A DNA stretch of 64,000 bases from the NCBI GenBank assembly GCA_944474755.1, contig OX104114.1:42969070-43033069 (forward strand), written 5' to 3'. Positions 45,271 to 58,800 of this stretch are shown here, one piece after another (position 1 is the stretch's first letter; each line of letters starts with the position of its first letter). Below the pieces are notes generated by a model. The model was not told where the DNA came from. It was given only the letters and a program-made list of their open reading frames with translations, and did no database searches. This DNA comes from Limnoperna fortunei (taxonomy: Eukaryota; Mollusca; Bivalvia; Mytilida; Modiolidae). The position numbers were made by a program, and so were the translations under genes.

Positions 45271-45756
45271 ACATTATTTTTCTGATTTTACGCTGATAAG
45301 AAATTTGAAATTGCCTTGCCATCACTATATTATTCCCCACTCACCTACAAACACACTTCTCACGCGGAGTATGTAGCATTATAGTAGTAGTTGATGTTAA
45401 AATGCCTTCTTAGAACCTGCAAAGTTGATTGAAGTCATAATGTACATTAATGTTCAATAGGTGGTTATCTACAAATGTTCCGATCGAAATTCCAAGCTGT
45501 CTCAACCACAGGCTATTGGAATATGTTTCAAGGGGCACCTGCTCTGAAAGGTTAACTAAGTTTAATCCAAACCTTTAAGAAATATTCATTGAAAGGTTAT
45601 TTAAAATGTCTATTTTATACGAACAAAATTTACTCAATGGCCACTACGCATGACTACAATTAACATTTGAACCTATATGAAATTTTAAGATTACTTATTT
45701 GAAATTTTAATTCTTTAAATTTGTACTGATGCTCGTTGGAATCTTCTACAAACCTG

Positions 45757-45857
45757 ATTTGTTTTGATACTGCTATAACACTAAATCTATTTGTTTATGC
45801 TACATGATTTGTCTTGATACTGCTATAACACTAAATCTATTTGTTTATGCTACATAT
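45757..45857. repeat. Two-copy tandem duplication, ~51 bp
   Basis: TTGATACTGCTATAACACTA followed by AATCTATTTGTTTATGCTAC occurs twice back to back with no visible change, so it is recent. Confidence 0.92.
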
Positions 45858-45859
45858 AT

Positions 45860-46660
45860 CCTTTAATGGTGTTCCATTTCATACTGTCCATAGCCCTATA
45901 AGTCTCCTGCCTGGAATAACAGTATCCTAAAATACAGTCTTAACCATATAATTAGTATTGGCAGGAAGGCTACCAAAAGCAAAATGTCAATAAATTTCAT
46001 TCCTATTATCGGTTCAAATTATAAATTAAACTGGCATGTCTTTTTATGAGAAGTTACATGTGAGATAAGCTCAGCTTTATATTTACTTAAGTGCTGCAAA
46101 GCAGCAACAGTTTCAACTATTTGGTAAGAGAAGAAAACACCCACCGCATGGTTTGAACAAGGAAGCTTCTGGATTGGCGTCAGGCGACTTTCTGTTTTAA
46201 GAACGCAACTAATCTTTGCAGCGCAATATGACGAATGCTTATCTATATTGTTTTGCTTTCTAAGCCAATATAGTTTTAGAATTAAATAATTCATAATTAA
46301 GTCTGTGCGCATTTAAAGTTTTAAAATCGTGTAGAGGCACATTAAGTTAAATTTGGCCTAGAACAAGATTAAATGTCATTTCATCGCAAGAATAATATAT
46401 TATAGACGCACATATTCAACATTGGGAAGTTTTCCGAATTTTAGTTTTACCTTAAAAAATGGTCTATGCTTCTCTTCTAAAAAAGTTTAATGTATATTCA
46501 ATTTATCCACAATTGCTGTTTAAAGATCAATTATAATTTATTTTTAGAATAAAACTGACACTGCAGATAATTTCTGTTGTTTTTGTCTAGTCAAACTGCT
46601 AAATTAACACATACGACATATATACAAATAAAATATATTGTTAAAACAATCGGCAATTTA
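45860..46660. other. Intergenic DNA without recognised features
   Basis: No exon, repeat or RNA gene recognised. The 97-codon minus-strand frame at 46019-46312 shows no family resemblance. Confidence 0.5.
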
Positions 46661-46663
46661 GCC

Positions 46664-46768
46664 TATTGTTGATCATGAAAGCATGGAGAGACACGGGTAG
46701 AAAACAATAGTTAATTGTAATTTTTGGAGTAATGTTTCGGTTACTTTTTTGGATATACAGTTTAAGCA
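46664..46768 (+). promoter_or_regulatory. Presumed 5' UTR/promoter region of gene B
   Basis: Shares ATGAAAGCATGGA and TTACTTTTTTGGATATA with the region before gene A, suggesting the duplication carried the proximal promoter. Transcription start unknown. Confidence 0.4.
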
Positions 46769-46805
46769 ATGGCAAGGGAAGAAGAAGCGACGACATCTAA
46801 AGAAG
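46769..46805 (+). CDS. SLC44A: Gene B exon 1 (start codon)
   Basis: Encodes [12 protein letters not shown] and ends in phase 1 before GTAAGA. The upstream ~100 bp resembles the DNA before gene A exon 1. Confidence 0.86.
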
Positions 46806-49800
46806 GTAAGAAGTGCCTCCAGTTCTTAATATTGTTACATTCATTTACCAGGTTTTTGGTGGGGTTTGTTTTGTATTTGTACCCTTTTTTGTTTAAACAT
46901 GGTTCTTTGTCATTGACGTATTCAGATCTAATGAATACCCTTCGATATCTTTAATTATCTTTTCTTACGTATTAGACGATTTGATACATTTATTTACAAA
47001 CTTTGAATGCTAAAGTTTATAGACCGCAAAAGGAAACAGATTAAGTATGTAGTAATGTAATATAGATAAGGAATACAAAGTTTATAATTAATTTTAAGAA
47101 AATTATGAGAAAAGGAACAGTTCTTTTCAATCTTTGAAAAAATATCTAACTCTTTAACATGTAAATCTTTAATGTGAAACTTTTGTTTAAATACCTTGCT
47201 TCCAATTATTTGGATGAACTAAAAAATGAATGCGATTAGAAATGTTATTACAAAAGCATTAGAATTCTGCTTACAAAATATCGCTTTATTTGTAGATTCT
47301 AAGAAAAATGAGTACAAAGGTAAGATACTAAAGATTTGCATTATCTATAAAAACTTATGGAATTCGTGTCACAAACGTCATTTTTTATTGCACGACTGAC
47401 GTCACAACAATGGAGTAATACAAACATAAATTACAAGTCATGATAAATTAATCGATCTGTCCTATTCGACAATAGGAATTATAAAATTGAAAACAATTAT
47501 CGTTCAAGTTTTATTAAAAAAGAAAAAGCAAATTATTTGTAGCGATAAAAGGTGAAAAAATTTAGGTATGTAAAACTTAAGGAAATCCATATAAAAAATC
47601 CATGTTAATAGTTACGATAGGGGATGTTGATGTTAAATAAAGTTATTTTTCAATAAAATATAACTGAAAATGCATAAGAAAATAGTGTCAGTTTTCTTTA
47701 CTCATGAAAAAATCAATTAATTCGATAGTAATGCACATCATACAGGATATGTTAAAGTGAATCATTTTGGGAACAAGTAGCGAAATGGTAACATTGGCCT
47801 GTTCACTAAATCAGTTATTCATATAGCCGAGTGGTCAAGGTAGTTCGTCTACTATTGATCACGTGGTCTGTCAACACTGAGATTGCGGGTTCGATTCTCA
47901 CTGCAGGCAGGGTGTACTCGACTCCAATATTAATTGACAACGATTGCCCGTTTTCCTACCGCAGGTCGGGGGTTTTCTCCGGGTACTCCGATTCCTCCCC
48001 CAGTGGAAACTGGACGCCATGATATAGCTGAAAAATTGCTGAAAGTTGCGTTAAACACCATCAAAACAAACAAGTTATTCATATATTCATAGTCCGTTTT
48101 CTTGCTGAAGGTCGTAGGCTGTCTTTGGGTACTCCGGATTCCTCGCCCAATTAAAACTGGACGCTAGGATATAGCTAGAAAATTGCTGAAAATGGCGCTA
48201 AAAATTATAAAGTTGTGTTTTTTTATCTCTCAAAAATGCATATATTAGAACCAGTTATTACCACCTTGTTTTAAATGAGTTTTTGTTAATAATCCGTCTT
48301 TAGTTAGCGTGATTATGAATCTGAACCTACCGTCAGTTTTGTTTATACAAACAATGACACGAGCTGTTTTATAAATACTTTGCAATGTTAAAACATAATT
48401 ATTTATTGCTAACAGGAACTGTGTTTTAGTTGACCATCCATGTCACTACTATTTTCTAGTAATTTTTATTCATCAATCTGACTGAACGTCTCATGAGACA
48501 GTTACCAAGAATAATCTTAAATCTTAGACGGAACATAATCCCTAACAATTCGATTACTCGAACAATATTAGTTTTATTATGCAAATTCAGGTTTGGAGTA
48601 CAAAACAGGCTGCAAAATGTTATTCGTTTTCCTTTGGATCATTATAGTTGAGGTATAACAAGTACCTTAGTTTGTAACATTTGTAGAACACGATGAAATG
48701 CTGAAGACAATTCAAATTATTTTATTCCTATATATGAAAAAAGTCAAAAAGGATTTTTAATAGATATTAAGTTATATTTCTATTGAATTAACACAGTGAA
48801 TAAATTAGAACATTTGAAACCATCACTTAAATTCCAGTTGCAAGTAATTTTAAGTAATTTTAATTTAAAACTATAAAAACTCTCTCCCTCATTGAAAAAT
48901 TCCGAATCATTTAAATAGTGAATGCTTACGTACATTTAAAAAGGTTTAAACGAACATTGCTTTTTACATAGGCTTGTATTGAACAAATGAACAATGTACT
49001 CATATATACTTAAAGCCAAATTTTAATTGACTATATTTTACAATATACATAGATTATAATCTGATCTGTTGTTTACTTTTACAGGTGAAAAACGCCAGTT
49101 CGACCCAAACTTCAAAGGACCAATTAAAAACAGGTGAACGAATAATCGTGTTGGTTGTTCAGTTTACGTTATTTATTGTTATATTTTAACGATACATAAC
49201 GCGTTTTATGTCATTCGGAATGTTCATGTGAACCAAGTGTGAAAGACAAAAAATATGATATTTAAGATTAAATATATAAACAATGAGGAATTGTGGAGAA
49301 ATGTTATATATGCAACAACTGACCTGTAAATATTATACTAGAATCGACTGGTTATTTGTATAAATTGCGTAATTTCACAGCGTAATAAGTAAATGCTATA
49401 AAAATTACATTTGAAAAGAATTAAAGGAAATTATAATAATGAAAATTATTTTAGGAGCAATGAAACGATGTGTTTCTAAAACACAATGACGCCTGCGTTT
49501 AGAAACATGTACTGCGAAGGATAATTTCTTAATGGTAGTTATTTAGGCCTTAATTGATCTTCACAGTTTCTATCAAACACATTTTCTCTGATTGACCCTA
49601 ATGTGTCGTGATATCTTCACGCGTCTTCTTGGTTTCCATCTATTCCCACGGACCATTATTCTCTTACAATAAAAGGAAGAATCAGCATTAAAAGTGTTTT
49701 ACACAAAATAAATATTTTTTTCAAAATCCACACAATTAGGACATTTAGCATGATTAATTTGAATTTAAATCATGGATGATAGTGTTTTTTCAGATCTTGT

Positions 49801-52800
49801 ACAGATATAATTTGCTGCCTGTTATTTCTAATTTTTGTTGCTGGTATGTTAGCAGTAACAGTCATTGGTAAGCTTAAAAGATCTGTATACACATATCACC
49901 AATAATTAATGACAAAATATAAAAAAAGGGCACTGTTTGGCCTATACCTTTATAGATCCAGTGGTAATTATTATTCAATAAAAATAAACAAAACCAAAAA
50001 ATCACATGTATTAAGATGTAATTAAAAACAAACACACGTGAACAATGATAAGAACCAGAAAATATTTTGATTTTATTTCAAAAATGTATTTCAATATTTT
50101 ACACGTACACATAATAGGTTGCATTAAATTTGCAATCTTAAATACATCATGTACAGTTGAAACAAATTTGAATAATTTAGAATCTTTCTGAACATTTTAC
50201 CCATAAATTGCTGGGATCAGGGATTTCTTTCAATTATAATTTAGAATTTTTATTTGTAAAAATTATTTACAACAATGACTTATAACCGGCTTTGGATGAG
50301 GTACTCTAAAATCTATTTAAGGTTATGTAAGAGGCAATCCATACAAATTAATCCTGCCAACAGATTCAAAGGGTCAGATCTGTGGGTATACAGAGGCGTA
50401 AGTTATAGTGTTTTTATATAATCAGCCACCACAGAAAGTGGAAATTAGATATACCATACCTAAATCAAGTTTTATATGACGTAACAAATTATATCAACCA
50501 AACTAATATTACTCAACGATATTAATTTTATACGCATTGTGTGTCTGTATGGTAAAACAATGAGAGACAAGTAAACTTAACATAACATAACATAACATAT
50601 CTTTTATTTCCAAATCAGAAACCCACTGAAAGCACAAAAAGAGGAAACGAACATAATTGATAGATACATATACTAAGAAAAAATGTAAATTTGGATTCAT
50701 TCGAAAAACTAGAAAAACTGGAATACTTTTTGGCAACAAGATTAATAAAATATTTTTTTTTGTTCCGAATTTTGAACATACACATAAAAATGTATTTCAT
50801 CTTCAACTTCCTCAGAAGAACAGTTTGTACAAGTTCTTTCGGACCTAGGTGCATTAGAGAAATACCCTATTTCACGTAAATGTAGTAGGAATTTTCTTAT
50901 GTATGTACATTTTTGTAACAAGACATGTAGAATATTTTAATGCGCAGACAACATGGGAGAATAAATCTAAAATTCATGCAAGTAGCTGTCATTAAAAATC
51001 AGCAAAAACATGTAATCGACAATGTAATGTAATGTCTTGACAACTATATACGTTAATACACCTAATAAAGGCTTTATGGATGTTCATATATAAGTAATTC
51101 AACATACACACTAATAAAATTCAGCGTATTATTGATAAATATTTTTCTTTTTGTTTGAGGTTTAACGTCAATTTCAGCAATTTGCAAGTTATTGTACCCC
51201 ATTTTTATTGCGTAGGTATAGAGTTGCCCATGGTATTATCCGCTGTTCATAAGCAAAATAGCAATTTTTGTCAGTTAAGTTATAATATTTCAGGGAAATT
51301 CTCTACGTGCGTCTTTCAATTCTATATTAACGTTACTGGAATGTTAAATGTAATGTTGTCTCCAATCAGATGAAGAAACATAAACAACTGATGTGTTTAC
51401 GCAGAATTGTTAATTTTAAACGTTTTTAGTATGCGAGAAGAACTTTTAAAACAACAGATATTATGGTTTTTCTAATAAAAAAATAGAAAAGTAAAAAAGA
51501 AAAACTATTTGGTTTATTTTGGACATTTTATTATTTCAAATGTTCGGAGTCTTCGAGTATTCTTGATCTTATTTCAGAGTAAAAAACAAACCTTACTTAG
51601 TCTTTTTTGACCTTTTGAAATGTGCACAGATGGGACCTGCTGTAATCGCTGCCGGTTGTCCTACACCTCAGGTAAATTTACATTTAGCATGTGTAAACAG
51701 GCAGTTGGACATTTGCGTTTACATGAAGATTTTAGGGAAAACCGAACTTCATTAGTTGATGTTTCATTTTCAGCAGCGTTCTTTTAACATTCTGACAAAA
51801 CTATAACATTTTAACAGTTTTAAGCAATCAAACGGTATGTTTATAACAGAATCATATAATTGGAAATGGATGTAGTTCTTATTTAAGCTGTAAAATAAAA
51901 TTAACGCAAAGAAAAGTTTGTCGTATTTAGCTGTGAAGGACACTGCCTGTATAAAAGTAATTACACAAATCCGACAGCTGGGATGGGCATTAAATTAACA
52001 GTCAAGTTTTCTTTCTGCCACATCCCGGACAACAAAGGATTTATTAAAATGTCATAAATATTCTTGTACACGATAAATAACAAGCGAATAAGGGTAGTAT
52101 CTTTTAAAGTAACGATAACAAAAACATTAGGATGCTGAGAATATCTTTCGAGTTCGTTCTTTTCTAATCTCATTCCAGTTTCGGCAGAACCGAGATTTGG
52201 TAAATATAATATGAGCATGAATTTTAAATAAAGTATGTCTTATAATTTAGATATACTTGTCAATTTGTATAATACTTTGAAGGTGTGTCGATCAGCATGT
52301 CCTTCAGGTTACTATGTTTATCTTGAGACCGTGGCCAAAGCAGCATCATCTTCATTGACCGCAAGTGATATAGAGAAAATGATTTGTAAAGATGGGCTTA
52401 CATCGAATCCGAGCACAAGTTCTAGTAGTGTAAGTTTGTAGACATAATGCAGGATTCCTAAAAAATCGTAACTTTACTTCTGCAAATAAGAGAAATGTGA
52501 TTTGTTTTCTTTGTATTGGTGTACCCTATTTTGCATCCATGATAAATCAAAAAGCAAGCTTAACATACAAAATGCTTGAAATGCTTGTTTTTTGTTTTGT
52601 TTTTTTTTTTTTTTTTTGTTTCAATAATTTTGTATGCCACCATTTGCATATGCATCATTCCCCCTACCAGTGATATCGCTGAAAATGTCGGGGATAAATA
52701 AAAATATGGTTTTGGTTATTGTGTTGTACATTTTCTTGAAAGTTTATTGAGTGCAACCATAATAGTTCATTGATATGAGCAAAATGATATTATGTTAGCA

Positions 52801-55800
52801 TATTAATAGCAAATAGATTTTAATAAAAGTAATACTTGTTCATAAAAGTATTTATTTTAAAACCGAAATCATGTAGTTGCATGTATCTTTTTAATTTTTA
52901 TAGGCAACTATTCAAAAATTCGTAACCGATAATGATTGTGCACCATATTACATGGACTCAACAGCAGGTACGTTAATTTCTGTAGTTTCAATATTATATG
53001 TTGAATAATATTTTCGAGGAATATTTTGGGAACACACAAACCAAGGAACAAATGATAAAACTCACTGAATAATTATAAAAAAGAGTTCATGTTTAACAAC
53101 TTTGCTTTTTGATAAACGATCTAAGGTATCCAGTTTCTGTGTATTTCTTTGGATAAAGAATACAATTACGTGTTTTACAACCTTTACGCTCTTAAGGGGT
53201 TCACGACACTAACAATGACAATAATTTTTCAATGAACTTTTGTCAAACCTGCCATTTATTATACCCCCGCAAGCTTGTTTTGGGGGGGTGTATAGGAATG
53301 ACCCTGTCTGTCTGTCCATCTGTCCGTCTGTCCACATCCCTTGAAAGCGCAACTCCTCCTAAACGCTTGATGAAATTTAATGAAACTTAGCATAAAGGAA
53401 GTACATTATATGTAGATGTGCAAGAAGGATTTTTATTAACCTCGGATATCATTAAGGGGAGATAATTGGACTTTAAAGCGAAGCGGGGAGGGGTAATCCC
53501 TTGTGAGCGTGCTTACAGTCCACACTTGTTTCGTTTTTATACCCCGCCACACAAGGATTAAAATATTTGATGTACAAAATTCTGTTCATTGAAAGTTTCT
53601 GAAATTTTGTTCTAATGTCAGGCAATTGGTCTAAATTTTAGAGATGGGAAGAAAAACGTCGTCTTTGAGTTAATATTTGTCTATAGGAAAATAACTGGTC
53701 AAAAAGTACTAAAAATTATCGGGTTTTTTTTGTCAACATTTTCTTCGTTGTTAAAAAAGTATTGTTAAAATTTTTCCCTTATACGTAACTTTTATAAGCG
53801 AAAACTTTGTATTCAAAGCATCAATAAATTGATGTGACAGTATAGGTATAAGTGTTTCTTTGTTATTTTTAATTTTCTACTTAAGTAAGAGTTAATAATG
53901 AAAGAAGTTAATATTAATTTTATCATTATGTAATATACATACTGAGTTTTTTCGCTTTAAACACCCATTGGTTTACAGCAGTTGGTAATAGCTATGCGTT
54001 CGCAATACATTGTATATCTATAGTCAAGATCAATAACTGTGAGCAAGAATATCATCAAAGACTATTGATCACAGGTCTCCAATGCTTGTAAAATTGTTGC
54101 ACCTTATAATATAGTCATAATATTGTACCTTTTGATTTGAACACGTGCAGGTTAAAAATTAAGATTTCAGTTAAAACAAATAAACACAGTCATGTGCCTG
54201 CTTTTAAGTCAGTAATGTCAAAACACCAAAATGTGTCACAGTTTTAAAATCTCCTGCCAAGAACTCTTTTTTTATCACTAGTATTATTATGAAGGTTTGG
54301 AATCAAGTCTATAATATCCGCACGTAGTTTATAGACAAACTATAGTTGACAGAAAACTGTTGACAGTAACTTTTCATGGTGTCGTTTTATGCCATCTTAC
54401 ACCTTCGCATTTATTCGTGAATCTAAACAAGAGTCTTTTTCTTACAAAAATGGTTTTTTATGTATTCTTCATTACAGTGATAAACCGCTGTGTTCCGTCA
54501 ATATTTGCCACCATTGTAAATTACGCTTCGAACATACAATATACTGCTTCAAGTGGAACAACATATGTACTTCAGAATTCGGAGGGTACAAGTCTAACTG
54601 GCACTTTATTGAGTCAAGCCAGTGGGTAAGTAAGTTGATGGATATAATATACAAATTACAAATATCCGTGATAAATATAATCAATTATATAATTTTAACA
54701 ACACCACACTTAATCTTTCGAGTGTACAAAAGTTGGTTTCTTAAAAGTTTATTTAAACAATACAATGAAATTTATGTGTGGTTTCTTAATAGAGAAAAGT
54801 CTGGACTAAAATAGTTTAATACACACTTGAAAACATTATGTTTGTGATTATGATTTCTATAGTTTATGATTTGTTTAATTGTATTGCTTTATATAGATAC
54901 CTTGCAAAATTTCTCTCGGCTGCACAACAAGTTGAAATGGTGATGAAGGATGTTGTTGCTAGTGGCTACCTTATATTAGTGTAGGTTGAATTATCACTTT
55001 TTGGTTAATTATTTATTATTTTATCTATTATATATTTTGCGAAATGATGTTACGTTATTAATTCACTAGAAGTAATTTACCGAGGAACTCAATGACATTT
55101 TGATAAGCACTTTCTCTCTCTCTCTCATCTTTGCTCCAAGTAACACAAGTTTTCTGAATGGATGCATGGAAGTAATATTTCGTTTCCTTTTGAATTCTGA
55201 TATGAAAATAGTTGTTTCACATTTACCTGACACCATGTTTTAATATGATGAAACATACAGTTTTTTAAATAAATTATAATTTTATCTTATTGCACAATTA
55301 TATACTTATATACTTATATAGTGGGCAACACAGAAACCTTTCAAATCAAGAACAATTAACATTCATTGTAAACATATTTGTATTTAATAAAAATTTTACG
55401 GTCTTCGATGAATTTTAATTTCCTTGTGTTTGCAAAGCCATGTATTTAGTTTTCTATTCATAATTATTGTAAAAGTACTGTTTACTGTATTAATTTTGAA
55501 CTGAAGCCAATCGGGCAATCGGTGTCTAATTATGCTAGACTGGTAGCGACGTAAATTGTCCAGCTGACAACTAGAACAATGTTGAAGCTTGCAATTAAGA
55601 CGATAAATTTAGCATAACAAAGAAATATTTAACAATACATTTGTTAAGATTTGTTGTATCGACAAATATTGAGAAATCAATTATTATTATAATGCATATC
55701 TTAACGCATTCAATAGAATTTATATCTGTTAAGAGGATGACCAGAATAAAATTGTACGTGGAAATATTAATATATGTTTGTGTTTAAACTAAATATTAAA

Positions 55801-58800
55801 ACAAACAAAAAATCTGGAGATTAGTATTTTGTAAATTTCTATATAGCCAGAGGGGAATCTTACATTTTGGCAAGGACTTCCATAGGAAAAATGTATGGCA
55901 TTTTTATAGAAATATAGCTCTTGAAGATTGCCTATAATAGCCGAATGGATGAAATTACTAAAAAAGTAGTTTCTTCTGTTGAATATTTTTGAGTTAGTAC
56001 AATAATATTTATATTCTGTTTTAATTTTAACAGATTCCTGTTAATGGGAATGTTTCTATGTTTTATCTGGATCTTGATTATGAGATGGATATCAGGATTC
56101 ATGGTGTGGATCAGTATTGGTGGAGTAATCGGGCTTATGGGTGTGGGTAAGTTTTTGTCGGAATTTTATGAAACAGTACGCGTATCATTAGTTGTATTAG
56201 AGTATTTGCATGTGATTATAAAACATAATTTTGTGGTGCAGTGTAATTTTTTTCTCTATCCGGCTACTTCTTTTGTTAACTCAAAGTCATTGAAATATAA
56301 AGAATCGTGGAGTGGATCAGTGTAGGTGTTGTAATAGGACGACCGGGTGTTGGTTAATATTGTAGTAAAATATAATGTTTGAAGGGAATTCTGTTATAGG
56401 TAACTGTCACGTGAATTATGTATATTTGTTAAACATCTACAGCACCTGTAAAATCGGGTTGTGGATTTTACAAATTTATTAGGAAAGAAATTTAGAATCT
56501 TAACATATAGGTTTTATGTCTTTAACTATTTCCACTAATAGCAAAATTGATCAGAAAGATAAGATATACATCTGCATGACTACAATTGTCTCTCGACTCC
56601 GAATAAGAGCTATGGTCTAACTTTAGTTTTGATGGTTTGTTGTACCTGTTATATCTAGACATAAAATTGACATGACCTAAATTGTCCATTGACTTCTTAT
56701 AGAAATATTTACCCATTTTTGCTATTTTACTGTTAAATCGAATTGTTTAAATGTTGTTTTAACGCCACTTTTAGGAATTTTTCAGATACGTCATGACGTC
56801 CAGTTTTTATTTGGAAGGAAGCTGGAAGACCCCGAAAAAAGCCCGACCTTAAGTAGGAAAACTGGCAATCCTGGTCAATAAAAATTTGATTCGAGCACAC
56901 CCTGCTCGCAGTGAGACTCGAACCCGCAATCTCAGTGTTGACAGAGCACGTGATCAATAGCAGATGAACTACCTTAAACACACGGCAAGGGGGCACCTTT
57001 AATCGAAAACTATAATAGAATCTGTTAAATATGCTTATAGGACAACATAATTCAAATGGTCAAATGACTCAATAAATGTGTTTTGAAAATCTTAATGAAG
57101 CCTAATTTTATATAAAATAAATCTCCGTTACTGAAAACACATTGTCCAAATTGAACCAAGCATGCAAAGGATAAAACTAGTGCTACTTTTGCTGACAAAA
57201 CGTAATGAATCAACTTTATGCAGTAAATGAAAATATGAGAATATTACACTTGTTAAATTTCACGAGCAACAATATGGCATCATATGATCGATTACAATCT
57301 CATGTGAACAAATGGTTGGGTAAGTTTCTCGGTAAAGTATTTTTATTTGTCAGCCAACAATGTTATTTTTTTAATTTTGTGTGAAAATATGTCTTTGTTA
57401 AATAATAAAGGTAATGTTCCAAAACATCTCAAACAACAAAATATGATACATTAGGTGCTTGACTGGTAAATATTTTATTTATTTTTGCAGGAGCATGGTA
57501 TTGTTATCAAAAATACTACGATCTAAAGAATCAGAATGTTGTGTCAAAGTGGGGATTTGATCAAGCCTTTGCATTAAACTTTTCGTATTATCTCACACTT
57601 AAAGAGACATGGCTTGCATTTGGTAAATGATATTTGCGCTGTTCATATGTGCAATAGATTTTAACAAATTTTACGATTATATTGAAATGGTGTTTCTATG
57701 CTAACTTGCACTGTACATAGTCAAAAAAGCGTTCCCAGTATTCAGGAGTTTACAATTTATATTGATACGAAGTCTGATACGGTAACAAAACAAACAAAAC
57801 AAAAAGATGCCATTATGTTAATAAGTTGTACTCGCATTTCATTTGATCAAGAATCATAACAGTGGAGCTCAAACTAAAATGCCAGATTATTAAGGTGTCA
57901 ACAGCTTATATTGCTAAAATTCATAAATTGTTTACCATAAAATCAATAATTACTGTTAAACGGCTTTTTGAGTTGTATTGTCCTTCTTTTACCTTTTTAG
58001 CTTGTACAACTTCAACATTCCTGGCAATTTTTATCTTTTTGGTTCTGATACTCTGCAGTAGAATTTGTTTGGCTATCGAGTTGATTAAGGAAGGAAGCAG
58101 GTAAAGTATGGATTTGTCATAGATTTCTCTGATTATTAGTTGAATTTGGACTCTAGTTGATTATAATTTTGTCTGTAATACAGTTTACAAATAAGACTAC
58201 TACTAACTTGCCTCAGGTGCATAGTTGTCTCCTGTACAATATCAAACTTATTCCCCTGACGTCATACAGCTGATTTATAGAACTATTAACAGATAAAAAA
58301 CATGATTTAATCAATTTGATCAATTTCATAAGCACTATAGATACTTCGTACGTATTAAACAAAAATGTGATAGATATATAGTGTTCGTAAAGAGATTGTG
58401 AATAATGTCGATGTCGTCTAAGATACCAAGATTATAAAATATATTACGATAGACGCTTCGTATAAAAGCACACGCATACACAAATTATTGAAAGCCCACA
58501 CATCAATATTTTGAGTGGCTTTTTATCTCTAAATATTATTGAATTTTTTGCCAAACCTGCAATGGCCATTTTTTAATAAGAAAACGTTTTAAACTTCATA
58601 GCAGTAAATTTAAACTATGAACTGAAAGTTGACTAATATTAAATGAACATAGTTTTGAACATATTTCTTTATTGTGTTTCAATGTTTATACGGAAAATCG
58701 CTCAGTTGTGATGTGGGAATGCTTTTGTATAAAAAATATACTTTTTAAAAATTTTCCAACTACGAAAAAGAGGATGTGGTGTTAGAAATTATTGTAGAAT

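Noticed and set aside
47823..47910. Possible tRNA gene (A and B boxes)
   Set aside because: No matching acceptor stem or anticodon arm, and it continues into a shared SINE body; it is a SINE promoter.
50615..50854. 79-codon minus-strand open frame
   Set aside because: Falls in a decayed LINE 3' end; the LINE frame itself is a different one and is broken.
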